This document shows, piece by piece, positions 1-5,103 of a stretch of DNA of 5,103 bases. A program made the position numbers and the translations under genes. The DNA is taken from NCBI GenBank assembly GCA_023381095.1, contig JAMCTO010000104.1, forward strand, positions 1-5,103, in the 5' to 3' direction. Numbering within the stretch: position 1 is the first letter of the stretch; each line of letters begins with the position of its first letter. Source of the stretch: Bacillota bacterium. GTDB lineage: Bacteria > Bacillota > Sulfobacillia > Sulfobacillales > Sulfobacillaceae. The notes beneath the pieces are model-generated. The model did no database searches. It saw nothing but the letters and a program-made list of their open reading frames with translations, and was not told the DNA's origin.

Positions 1-1
1 A

Positions 2-142
2 GAAATTGTTCATGCCAGCTTAGGGCAAGAAACCTTAAAAAAGTTGGCTGAGAGGGTAGTGGATGTTGCGGTTGTGGAGCGCCCCCCTCGCGTGGAAGGT
101 CGAGCAATGATCATGATTTTAGCACCCAAAAAGGGAGTGTAA
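2..142 (+). CDS. infC: Translation initiation factor IF-3, C-terminal end (partial)
   Basis: The window opens inside a gene whose last 46 codons are visible, ending in TAA at 140-142. The peptide ends with [20 protein letters not shown], the typical C-terminus of IF3 (pattern V-E-x-x-P-x-x-E-G-R-x-M-x-M-x-L-x-P). IF3 binds the 30S subunit, keeps it apart from 50S and checks start-codon and initiator-tRNA selection; this stretch belongs to its C-terminal domain, which binds 16S rRNA. The start and N-terminal domain lie upstream of the window. The rpmI start follows 5 nt after the stop, and the rpmI ribosome-binding site lies inside the last infC codons. In Bacillota this operon is commonly controlled by L20 acting on a leader upstream of infC, which would be outside the window. 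Family assignment is secure from the C-terminal motif and the infC-rpmI-rplT order. Confidence 0.95.
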   Translation, partial: EIVHASLGQETLKKLAERVVDVAVVERPPRVEGRAMIMILAPKKGV

Positions 143-147
143 GTACC

Positions 148-348
148 ATGCCTAAAATGAAGACGCACAGAGGCGCACGCAAAAGAATTGGAATAACGGC
201 CAAAGGCTTGGGGAAAAGGCATCGTGCCGGTAAAAGCCATTTGCTAGTGCACAAATCTGCGACGCGGCGCCGTCGGTTGCGCAACGCTGAAGTGTTGTCA
301 AAGGCAGACCAGCATCGCACGAAGCGGCTATTGCCATACGGCGGTTAA
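148..348 (+). CDS. rpmI: 50S ribosomal protein L35
   Basis: This encodes a 66-residue, very basic protein of the usual L35 length (about 64-66 aa). The N-terminus [15 protein letters not shown] matches the L35 signature (K-T-x-x-[GA]-[AS]-x-K-R), and the C-terminus ends in the typical KRLLPYG. L35 is a small, late-assembling component of the large ribosomal subunit. The ATG start is supported by a GGGAG-type Shine-Dalgarno sequence at about 133-137, within the end of infC, spaced 10 nt. The gene lies 5 nt after infC and 32 nt before rplT, so the three genes form one transcription unit. No start upstream would extend the conserved N-terminus. Nothing in the sequence is unusual. Confidence 0.98.
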   Translation: MPKMKTHRGARKRIGITAKGLGKRHRAGKSHLLVHKSATRRRRLRNAEVLSKADQHRTKRLLPYGG

Positions 349-380
349 AAACCTGACTTCTTAGGTGGAGGGAACATGTA

Positions 381-734
381 ATGGCTCGAGTTAAAAACGG
401 GGTGGTACGCCATCGCCGTCACAAAAAAATTCTCAAGATGGCGCGAGGCTATCGCGGTGCCCGATCACGGCAATTTCGACCTGCAAACGAAGCGGTGATG
501 CATAGTTTATGGTATGCCTATCAGCACCGCAAAAAGCGCAAGGGAGATTTCCGCAGGCTGTGGATTGCCCGTATTAATGCCGCAGCGCGAATGAACGGAA
601 TGTCGTACAGCCGGTTTATCAATGGATTAAAGCGGGCAGGTATTGGCCTTGATCGCAAAGTGCTTGCGGACTTGGCAGTGCGAGACATGGACACTTTTAA
701 GGTTTTGGTTGATAAAGCCAAAGCGACATTGTAA
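381..734 (+). CDS. rplT: 50S ribosomal protein L20
   Basis: This encodes a 117-residue basic protein, the normal length for bacterial L20. The N-terminal part ([20 protein letters not shown], then [13 protein letters not shown]) is the long RNA-binding extension. The L20 signature K-x3-R-x-L-W-I-x-R-I-N-x3-R is seen at residues 54-70. L20 is an early 50S assembly protein that binds 23S rRNA, and in several bacteria it also represses its own operon by binding the mRNA leader. The start is an ATG with a strong ribosome-binding site, AGGTGGAGG at 363-371, about 9 nt upstream. A dead-end ATG-TAA lies at 376-381, just before the true start. The methyltransferase gene begins 8 nt after the stop, with no terminator between them. 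Confidence 0.98.
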   Translation: MARVKNGVVRHRRHKKILKMARGYRGARSRQFRPANEAVMHSLWYAYQHRKKRKGDFRRLWIARINAAARMNGMSYSRFINGLKRAGIGLDRKVLADLAVRDMDTFKVLVDKAKATL

Positions 735-742
735 AGTGCCAC

Positions 743-1576
743 GTGATTTTACATCCTTTAGACTCGGCGGACAATAAAATCATTCGAAATCTCAGGCGAC
801 TCATGGCCAGTCATGGGGCTCGGGAAAAAACCGGTCGGACCGTGTTAGAAGGGCGCCGTATGGTGGCAGAGGCGCTGTCTTCCGGGGCTTCTTTTCGCCA
901 AGTGGTGTACAGCGCACGGTTGTTGCAGGATGTTGAGGGGAAAAACCTTATTGCTCGACTGCAAGCCGCGTCAATACAGATGCTGTATGTAACGGATCGA
1001 CTAATGGATGAAATTTCTGGCGTAGAAGCTCCGCAGGGGGTTATGGGGGTAGTATCGTGGGCTATCGGAGAGCGTGACGCCTTCCCGTTGCCCCACGGTG
1101 GTCCTGCCCTTTTTGTGGTGGCTGAGGAAATTCAGGATCCCGGTAATCTAGGAACCTTGATACGGGCTGCTCAAGCGGCGGGTGCGCATGGCGTCGGCGT
1201 TACCAAAGGAACGGTAGAGGTTATGAACCCTAAGACATTGCGCTCCTGTGCCGGCAGTATCTTTCGGATTCCGGTGTTTCGCTTGTCCTCGGGGTGGATA
1301 GATGCGGCGCTGGCTCAAGGCTTGGCAGTGTATTCTACGGTAGTGGCTGAAGGACGTCCCTACGACCAAGAAGATTGGACCCAATCGGTTGTCGTGGTGT
1401 TGGGAAACGAAGGCAGCGGGCTCGCGGAGGTTCCCGGGGCAAAACCGATTAGCGTGCCAATGGTACCCACTGCGAATTCACTCAATGTCGCCATCGCGGG
1501 GTCGGTAATCTTGTTTCACGCAGCCAGTCAGAGGCGGTCTCACGGTTTGTTGCCGACGCCGCCGCATATGGTATAA
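743..1576 (+). CDS. TrmH/SpoU-family RNA 2'-O-methyltransferase (YsgA/RlmP-like)
   Basis: This 277-residue protein of the SPOUT class transfers a methyl group from S-adenosylmethionine to a ribose 2'-OH in rRNA or tRNA. Residues 1-105 form the L30-like substrate-binding domain (NKIIRNLRRL at 11-20, VLEGRRMV at 34-41). The knotted catalytic domain shows all three SpoU motifs: motif 1 DPGNLGTLIRAAQAAG (132-147, with N135 and R141), motif 2 VVVVLGNEGSGL (216-227, E223) and motif 3 PMVPTANSLNVAIAG (239-253, S246 and N248). All expected catalytic and cofactor residues are present. The start is GTG at 743, chosen because it yields the family N-terminus; there is no obvious Shine-Dalgarno, so translation may be coupled to rplT, 8 nt upstream. 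In Bacillus the relative next to pheST is YsgA, which I recall being reported as RlmP, acting on the 23S rRNA A-loop. Shared target is inference; other family members (RlmB, TsnR-like) cannot be excluded. The end of the gene overlaps the promoter of the next unit. Confidence 0.93.
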   Translation: MILHPLDSADNKIIRNLRRLMASHGAREKTGRTVLEGRRMVAEALSSGASFRQVVYSARLLQDVEGKNLIARLQAASIQMLYVTDRLMDEISGVEAPQGVMGVVSWAIGERDAFPLPHGGPALFVVAEEIQDPGNLGTLIRAAQAAGAHGVGVTKGTVEVMNPKTLRSCAGSIFRIPVFRLSSGWIDAALAQGLAVYSTVVAEGRPYDQEDWTQSVVVVLGNEGSGLAEVPGAKPISVPMVPTANSLNVAIAGSVILFHAASQRRSHGLLPTPPHMV

Positions 1577-1577
1577 T
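1550..1577 (+). promoter_or_regulatory. Sigma-A-type promoter for the T-box leader and pheST
   Basis: A -35-like TTGCCG (1550-1555) and a perfect -10 TATAAT (1572-1577) are separated by 16 nt. The predicted transcription start, about 7 nt after the -10, is near 1584, just upstream of the first T-box Stem I elements, as expected for a T-box unit. The promoter lies inside the last codons of the methyltransferase gene, and the stop codon TAA (1574-1576) forms part of the -10 hexamer. Position relative to the riboswitch makes it convincing; transcription start is inferred. Confidence 0.7.
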
Positions 1578-1583
1578 TTGACG

Positions 1584-1833
1584 ATAGACGACAGAAGCGA
1601 TGATCCAGCAAAGTACTCATGAGGTTACGACGCAGAGAGCGAGCTCAAGGCTGAAAAGCTTGCCGTGACCAGTGGGGAAGGTTCGCTGGGGAGTGCGGTC
1701 CTGAACTAGGCGTAGATTGTAGGGATTGCCGGTATGATACCGTTACCATCATCAAGTGAATGTGCTGGCACATTCGATGAAGGTGGTACCGCGGGAAGTC
1801 TCGCCCTTTAGAGGGGGAGATATTTTTATTTTT
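1584..1833 (+). promoter_or_regulatory. T-box leader riboswitch, phenylalanine (UUC) specifier
   Basis: This untranslated leader should sense uncharged tRNA-Phe and allow read-through into pheST. Stem I: CCAGC (1605-1609) pairs with GCTGG (1685-1689) below the specifier loop; the loop carries AGTA (1612-1615) on the 5' side and TTC (1682-1684) on the 3' side. Above it CTCA (1616-1619) pairs with TGGG (1673-1676), GGTTAC (1623-1628) with GTGACC (1665-1670), then AGAGAG (1634-1639) and a distal hairpin CGAGCT/AGCTTG (1640-1645/1657-1662). A GATGA at 1599-1603 fits the basal kink-turn region. CGGTA/TACCG (1730-1734/1738-1742) makes a further hairpin, and GAATGTG/CACATTC (1758-1764/1769-1775) a perfect 7-bp Stem III. 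The conserved T-box AAGGTGGTACCGCG is at 1780-1793. Antiterminator: AAGG/CCTT (1780-1783/1805-1808), the 7-nt bulge TGGTACC (1784-1790) and GCGGG/CTCGC (1791-1795/1800-1804). The bulge TGGT can pair with the ACCA end of tRNA-Phe. Pairings were drawn by eye. Confidence 0.95.
1799..1833 (+). terminator. T-box-controlled intrinsic terminator
   Basis: The stem pairs 1799-1807 with 1812-1820 (TCTCGCCCT with AGGGGGAGA, one G-G mismatch at 1803/1816) around a TTAG loop. It is followed by the U-rich tract TATTTTTATTTTT at 1821-1833. The 5' arm shares bases 1800-1808 with the 3' arm of the antiterminator, so the two folds exclude each other. It should end transcription when tRNA-Phe is charged and release it when uncharged tRNA-Phe stabilises the antiterminator. 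Confidence 0.9.
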
Positions 1834-1841
1834 AAAGGGGG
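1834..1841 (+). promoter_or_regulatory. Ribosome-binding site fixing the pheS start
   Basis: AAAGGGGG lies 7 nt before ATG 1849 and directly after the terminator U-tract. It decides the pheS start: the reading frame stays open upstream through the T-box to a GTG at 1756, but only ATG 1849 has a well-placed Shine-Dalgarno and gives a normal PheS N-terminus. Confidence 0.85.
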
Positions 1842-1848
1842 TTCTTGG

Positions 1849-2901
1849 ATGGGGTTGCCCGATAGTAATGAATTGAAGGATTTGTCTGACCAATTGGCGG
1901 CAGCAAGCACATCTCTCCAAGTGCAGGAGGTGCGTGCCGAGTGGATTGGGCGTCGGGGGCGTATTACTTTAGCGTTGAAAGGCTTGTCCAACCTGGCCCC
2001 CGAGGAACGGCGCCGGCAGGGACAAATCCTAAACGCGGCAAGGGAACAGGCTACGCGACTTGTCGACGAGCGACTAGAACAATTGCGGCAACAAGAAGAA
2101 GACGTCCAATTATTGCGGGAACGGTTAGATATGACGATAGCCGGCGTTGAGCCAAAGGTGGGGTTGCTGCATCCCTTAACCCGAGTACGTCGTCTGTTAG
2201 AGGATTTATTTTTGCGCATGGGGTTCAGTTTGGCATATGGTCCGGAAATTGAGACGACATGGTATAACTTTGAGGCTTTGAACATTCCGGAAAATCATCC
2301 GGCGCGCGATATGCAAGATTCATTTTTTGTGGATCTACCCGGCATGGTTTTGCGCACCCACACCTCCCCGGTACAAATCCGTGGCATGGAAGCAGCGAAG
2401 GGGTTGCTTCCGGTAAAAATTATCGCTCCTGGCCGAGTTTACCGCCGGGACGATGACGCGACCCATGCGCCTATGTTTCACCAAATTGAGGCCTTGGTGG
2501 TGGACCGCGGGATTACCTTGGGGGATCTAAAGGGCACTCTCATGGCGATGGCTACGGAACTTTTGGGGAAATCCATAGCAACCCGTTTTCGACCTTCATA
2601 TTTTCCGTTTACGGAACCTTCGGTAGAAATGGATGTTACGTGTGCAGCATGTGGCGGAACCGGGTGCCGAACATGCAAGGGAACTGGGTGGGTGGAAATT
2701 TTGGGATCTGGTTTAGTGCATCCGGTGGTTTTGCAAAATGGGGGATACGACCCGCAAGAAGTCAGCGGCTTTGCCTTTGGGTTAGGAATTGAGCGGTTGG
2801 CCATGAGAATTTTCGGTTTGGATGATCTGAGGCCTTTATATCAAAACGACTTGGAATATTTAATGGCGTTTGACCGTTACACAGGGAGGCCAATGTTATG
2901 A
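1849..2901 (+). CDS. pheS: Phenylalanyl-tRNA synthetase alpha subunit
   Basis: This is the 350-residue catalytic subunit of the alpha2-beta2 enzyme that attaches phenylalanine to tRNA-Phe (ATP + Phe + tRNA). Residues about 1-95 form the N-terminal coiled-coil arm that contacts tRNA (Glu/Arg/Gln-rich, 50-95). The class II core follows: GFSLAYGPEIETTWYNFEAL (125-144, motif 1 region), LRTHTSPVQIRGM (168-180), GRVYRRDDDATHAPMFHQIE (195-214, motif 2) and GFAFGLGIERLAMRIFG (307-323, motif 3). A309 in GFAFG appears to correspond to the E. coli Ala294 that shapes the Phe pocket, so ordinary specificity is expected. Four cysteines at 265, 268, 273 and 276 (CxxC-x4-CxxC), before GTGWVEILGSG, match an insertion I recall from Bacillota PheS. 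The tail after NDLEYLMAF runs about 9 residues further (DRYTGRPML) than usual and overlaps pheT by ATGA. The start at 1849 is set by the Shine-Dalgarno; the frame upstream lies in the T-box. Expression is controlled by the T-box leader. Confidence 0.98.
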   Translation: MGLPDSNELKDLSDQLAAASTSLQVQEVRAEWIGRRGRITLALKGLSNLAPEERRRQGQILNAAREQATRLVDERLEQLRQQEEDVQLLRERLDMTIAGVEPKVGLLHPLTRVRRLLEDLFLRMGFSLAYGPEIETTWYNFEALNIPENHPARDMQDSFFVDLPGMVLRTHTSPVQIRGMEAAKGLLPVKIIAPGRVYRRDDDATHAPMFHQIEALVVDRGITLGDLKGTLMAMATELLGKSIATRFRPSYFPFTEPSVEMDVTCAACGGTGCRTCKGTGWVEILGSGLVHPVVLQNGGYDPQEVSGFAFGLGIERLAMRIFGLDDLRPLYQNDLEYLMAFDRYTGRPML

Positions 2902-3944
2902 AACTGAGCCATCGGTGGCTGGCACGACATTTGAAAGAGGTACCAGAGCCTGCGCAGGTTGCGTCAGGCTTATTGCAAATGGGCATCGAAGTGGGCTCTG
3001 TAGAAACTTGGGGAGAGATTTACCGAGAGATAGAATTAGTGGAAGTGGTAGAACGCAGACCGCATCCCCATGCCGATTTGTTGTCTTTGGTGACTGTGAG
3101 AAGGGCTCTGCATGAACTAGTGACGGTAGTGACCGGGGCTAATAACGGCTTTACCGGAGATCGGTTGTGGTATGCACCACCTGGGACTCATTTGCCTGAT
3201 GGTCGGGTGTTGGAGACTGTCACAATGCGGGGAATTCCTTCTCCGGGCATGTTGCTGTCCGCCGCTGAGTTGGGATTTCAGGACACCACCGGCGATTTAT
3301 GGATATACCATGGCGATTTGCCTCTAGGATCTCGCTTCATTGACGAAGTGGGGGGTACTGACACGATTTATGAGTTGGAGTTGACCCCTAATTTAGCAGT
3401 ATTTGACCAAAGTGTGCTGGGCATCGCCCGCGAACTGGCGGCGGTATTGGAACTGGAACTGACTCCGCTAAGCGCCCCATTGGAGTATCGCCAAGATCCG
3501 GGGGTGGCTGAGGTTAAAGATCCTTTGGCGTGCCCGGTTTATGGCTTGTCCGGATTCGAGGTGGCTGGCATTCAAAATTCGCCGTTATGGATGCAGGTAC
3601 TGTTGGTGGCCATAGGACTTCGCGTCATACATCCCGTGGTGGACGTGACGAATTTCGTCTTGTGGGATTTGGGTCACCCAATGCATGCATTTGATCAACA
3701 ACGGGTAGTGCTGCCTATCGAAGTACGTAAGGCCGCCGAAGGTGAAGTCATGATATTGCTAGATGGCTCGAAGTGTCAGTTAAGAGCGGATGATTTATTG
3801 CCGACCAAATCGGCCCCATTGCGCTTGCCGGGATCATGGGCGGGCAGAGAGCCGCCATTAGTGCAGAGACTCGCCAGGTATGGTTGGAATCAGCCTACTT
3901 TAATGCTTCGGGAATATTTCTCAGCATGCGCACACATCGTTTAA
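2898..3944 (+). CDS. pheT: Phenylalanyl-tRNA synthetase beta subunit, N-terminal part before a frameshift
   Basis: PheT forms the alpha2-beta2 synthetase with PheS, binds tRNA-Phe and hydrolyses mischarged Tyr-tRNA-Phe. The ATG overlaps the pheS stop (ATGA, 2898-2901) and has an AGGGAGG site at 2883-2889, 8 nt upstream. MKLSHRWLARHL is a normal N-terminus. Residues about 44-150 are the OB-fold tRNA-binding domain (HPHADLLSLVTV at 56-67, RGIPSPGMLLSAAELG at 111-126). Residues about 155-300 enter the B3/B4 editing region (ELTPN 161-165, VVDVTNFVLWDLGHPMHAFD at 247-266, EGEVMILLDG at 281-290). Family similarity stops at L300/L301; the last 47 residues, to TAA at 3942-3944, are an out-of-frame reading of conserved pheT sequence that resumes in the -1 frame. 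TPNR, usual in this family, reads TPNL here (R to L at 166). The product as read, 348 aa, is less than half of a normal PheT of about 800 aa, so this is a broken or mis-sequenced gene. Confidence 0.9.
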   Translation: MKLSHRWLARHLKEVPEPAQVASGLLQMGIEVGSVETWGEIYREIELVEVVERRPHPHADLLSLVTVRRALHELVTVVTGANNGFTGDRLWYAPPGTHLPDGRVLETVTMRGIPSPGMLLSAAELGFQDTTGDLWIYHGDLPLGSRFIDEVGGTDTIYELELTPNLAVFDQSVLGIARELAAVLELELTPLSAPLEYRQDPGVAEVKDPLACPVYGLSGFEVAGIQNSPLWMQVLLVAIGLRVIHPVVDVTNFVLWDLGHPMHAFDQQRVVLPIEVRKAAEGEVMILLDGSKCQLRADDLLPTKSAPLRLPGSWAGREPPLVQRLARYGWNQPTLMLREYFSACAHIV

Positions 3945-5103
3945 GTACCGATGCAGCAATTCATTTTGGTAAGGGAACTGACCCCGAAATTGTTCCGGTC
4001 GCGGCTCAAGCGACGGTGGATATTTTGAGCGACTGCGGTGCGATGGTGACTAAGGGTTCCAGCACTATAATAGGGCAGATGCCAATGCGCCGACGCATTC
4101 GATTTCAACCGGATCGGATTCGGTCTTTATTGGGAGTCGATTGGACGAATCAGGATATTTCGCAGGCACTGGACCGCTTGCGGTTTCAGGTGGACGGGGA
4201 TTGGATTTCAATTCCTAGCAACCGCCATGATGTTACTGCCACCGAAGATTTATGTGAAGAAGTAGCCCGGGTAATAGGGCTGGACATGATTCCGGTGACC
4301 GTGCCCCATTCCCCTAATGTTCCTGGGGCCCGCAACCAAGAAGTGGAATTCCAAGAACGTCTTCGGGATTTGTGGGTTGAATCCGGTTACTGTGAAGTGG
4401 TAACGCGCCCATTTTGGTCACCTAGCCGAGACGTGGTAACGATGGCGGATGTTCCGGATCCGGTCCGCATTAGCAATCCACTCCGCGCGGAAGAAGAAAT
4501 GCTCAGGACATCGTTGTTGCCTCATCTTCTCGAAGTGGTGGGCTACAACCGCTCACGACGAGATCAGCCCGTTGCCATCTTTGAATTGGCACCGATCTAT
4601 GCGAGGAAACAGGATCGTGCCGAAGAACCAATGCAATTGGCAGTCGCTGAAATTTTGGACGACTACCCTCAATATCCCAAGGGATTACCGGAAAACCTAG
4701 CAATTTACCGACTAAAGGGGGCCTTGGAATGGGTCATTCGGCGTTTAAATCTTGAGATATCGACGGTGACTGACAGGGATCTGCCCGCTTTCATGCACCC
4801 AGGACGTTCTGCCACTGTGTTAAATACAGAAAAACGCACGGTGGGATTTTTAGGAGAGTTGCGACCTCGCGTGGCCTCTCGCTACCATGCTAAACGAATC
4901 GGGGTGCTCAGCCTCTTTGACATCCATCACACCAAATCCGCAATTAGTGGTGTGGTTCCCAGCCCATCCAGGTATCCCGAGGTAGTCCGTGATCTCTCTT
5001 TAGTGGTCCCCGAGGCGAGCACGGTGGGCACATTAAACCGTATCGTCCTGGATGCTCATCTGGCAGATCTCAAGACCCTGCGCTTAATCGATGTGTTTTC
5101 GGG
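3794..5103 (+). CDS. pheT: Phenylalanyl-tRNA synthetase beta subunit, continuation in the -1 frame (3' end cut by window)
   Basis: From ATT at 3797 the -1 frame gives uninterrupted PheT for 435 codons to the window end. It begins IADQIGPIALAGIMGG, completing the B3/B4 domain (consensus V-I-A-D...A-L-A-G-x-M-G-G), then ETRQVWLESAYF and FGKGTDPE. The B5 domain follows (RIRFQPDRIRSLLGV, ending PSNRHDVTATEDLCEEVARV). Next comes the catalytic-like core (GYCEVVTRPFW, ISNPLRAEEEMLRTSLLPHL, FELAPIYAR, MHPGRSATV, VGFLGELRP). The last visible part is the start of the C-terminal FDX-ACB anticodon-binding domain (YPEVVRDLSLVVPEAS, LIDVFSG). About 60 residues should lie beyond the window. A TGA at 3791-3793 closes this frame upstream. 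The first in-frame ATG is at 3836, without a good ribosome-binding site and inside a conserved motif, so independent translation is unlikely. Added to the 300 residues before the shift, the total fits a normal PheT. Confidence 0.9.
3795..3800 (+). other. pheT: Frameshift point in pheT
   Basis: Frame 0 reads LRADDL up to TTA 3795-3797; the conserved continuation IAD starts at ATT 3797-3799, overlapping by one base. The family pattern is A-D-x-L-[VL]-I-A-D, so the best match to an intact gene needs four extra bases (one extra codon plus one base), and at minimum one extra base. The local sequence GATTTATTGCC is short and AT-rich, a place where a small deletion or base-calling slip could occur. 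Exact position is uncertain by a few bases. Confidence 0.85.

Noticed and set aside
1773..1775. TTC in Stem III as the specifier codon
   Set aside because: It lies in a paired helix far from Stem I. The TTC at 1682-1684 faces AGTA in a proper internal loop flanked by helices on both sides.
1756..1848. Longer pheS form starting at GTG 1756, adding 31 residues with three Phe codons (possible leader peptide)
   Set aside because: This stretch overlaps Stem III, the T-box and the terminator. The GTG has no ribosome-binding site, and the Phe codons come from the terminator U-tract. ATG 1849 has AAAGGGGG 7 nt upstream and gives a normal PheS N-terminus.
1752..2285. 177-codon open frame on the - strand across the T-box and pheS
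   Set aside because: It is antisense to the riboswitch and to conserved pheS codons, has Ser/Arg-rich composition typical of antisense shadows and shows no family motif. Other - strand open frames, for example 1148-1384 and 2478-2804, fail in the same way.
1941..3115. Alternative + strand frames at 1941-2150 and 2870-3115
   Set aside because: Both lie wholly in other frames of pheS and the start of pheT, whose conserved motifs explain the sequence.
3790..3804. Programmed -1 ribosomal frameshifting in pheT
   Set aside because: The in-frame heptamer is T TTA TTG, which does not fit X XXY YYZ; the A-site codon TTG would re-pair badly as ATT. I saw no Shine-Dalgarno-like stimulator or strong hairpin just downstream. 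Family alignment also suggests a missing codon, which fits a deletion better than slippage.
4449..4700. Open frame of 83 codons on the + strand
   Set aside because: It overlaps the -1 frame that encodes the conserved PheT core, and its protein is low-complexity with no recognisable family.

Overview
The window is a housekeeping translation locus read entirely from the + strand: end of infC, rpmI, rplT, a TrmH/SpoU-family RNA 2'-O-methyltransferase, a tRNA-Phe-type T-box leader, pheS and most of pheT. Three things point to a Bacillota (Firmicutes) host: a canonical T-box leader in front of pheST, the four-cysteine insertion in PheS that I recall from Bacillus-type enzymes, and a YsgA-like methyltransferase next to pheST. 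Base composition looks intermediate rather than AT-rich, so a deep-branching lineage such as a Sulfobacillus-like clade is possible, but I cannot settle the genus by eye.

Region 1-734 is the IF3-L35-L20 operon, tightly packed, with infC entering from the left. Region 743-1576 is the methyltransferase gene, which starts with GTG 8 nt after rplT and is probably co-transcribed with it. Its last codons overlap a good sigma-A-like promoter, in which the stop codon TAA lies inside the -10 hexamer TATAAT. Region 1577-1848 has no gene. It holds a T-box riboswitch with a UUC (Phe) specifier in Stem I, a Stem III hairpin, the T-box sequence with a UGGUACC bulge, and mutually exclusive antiterminator and terminator. 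Region 1849-5103 is pheS (350 aa) overlapping pheT by ATGA.

Together the genes supply initiation factor 3, two large-subunit ribosomal proteins, an rRNA/tRNA-modifying enzyme and phenylalanyl-tRNA synthetase. The T-box should let uncharged tRNA-Phe switch on pheST separately from the ribosomal protein genes.

The clearest anomaly is in pheT. The frame that starts at 2898 is typical PheT up to about residue 300 (near 3797), then runs off-frame to a stop at 3942-3944. The conserved PheT sequence resumes in the -1 frame from about 3797 and stays open to the window end. The gene is therefore frameshifted, either by a sequencing or assembly error or by a genuine recent mutation. No classical slippery site supports programmed frameshifting. 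I found no undescribed system here; the second-look items are the pheT frameshift and the T-box/promoter layout.
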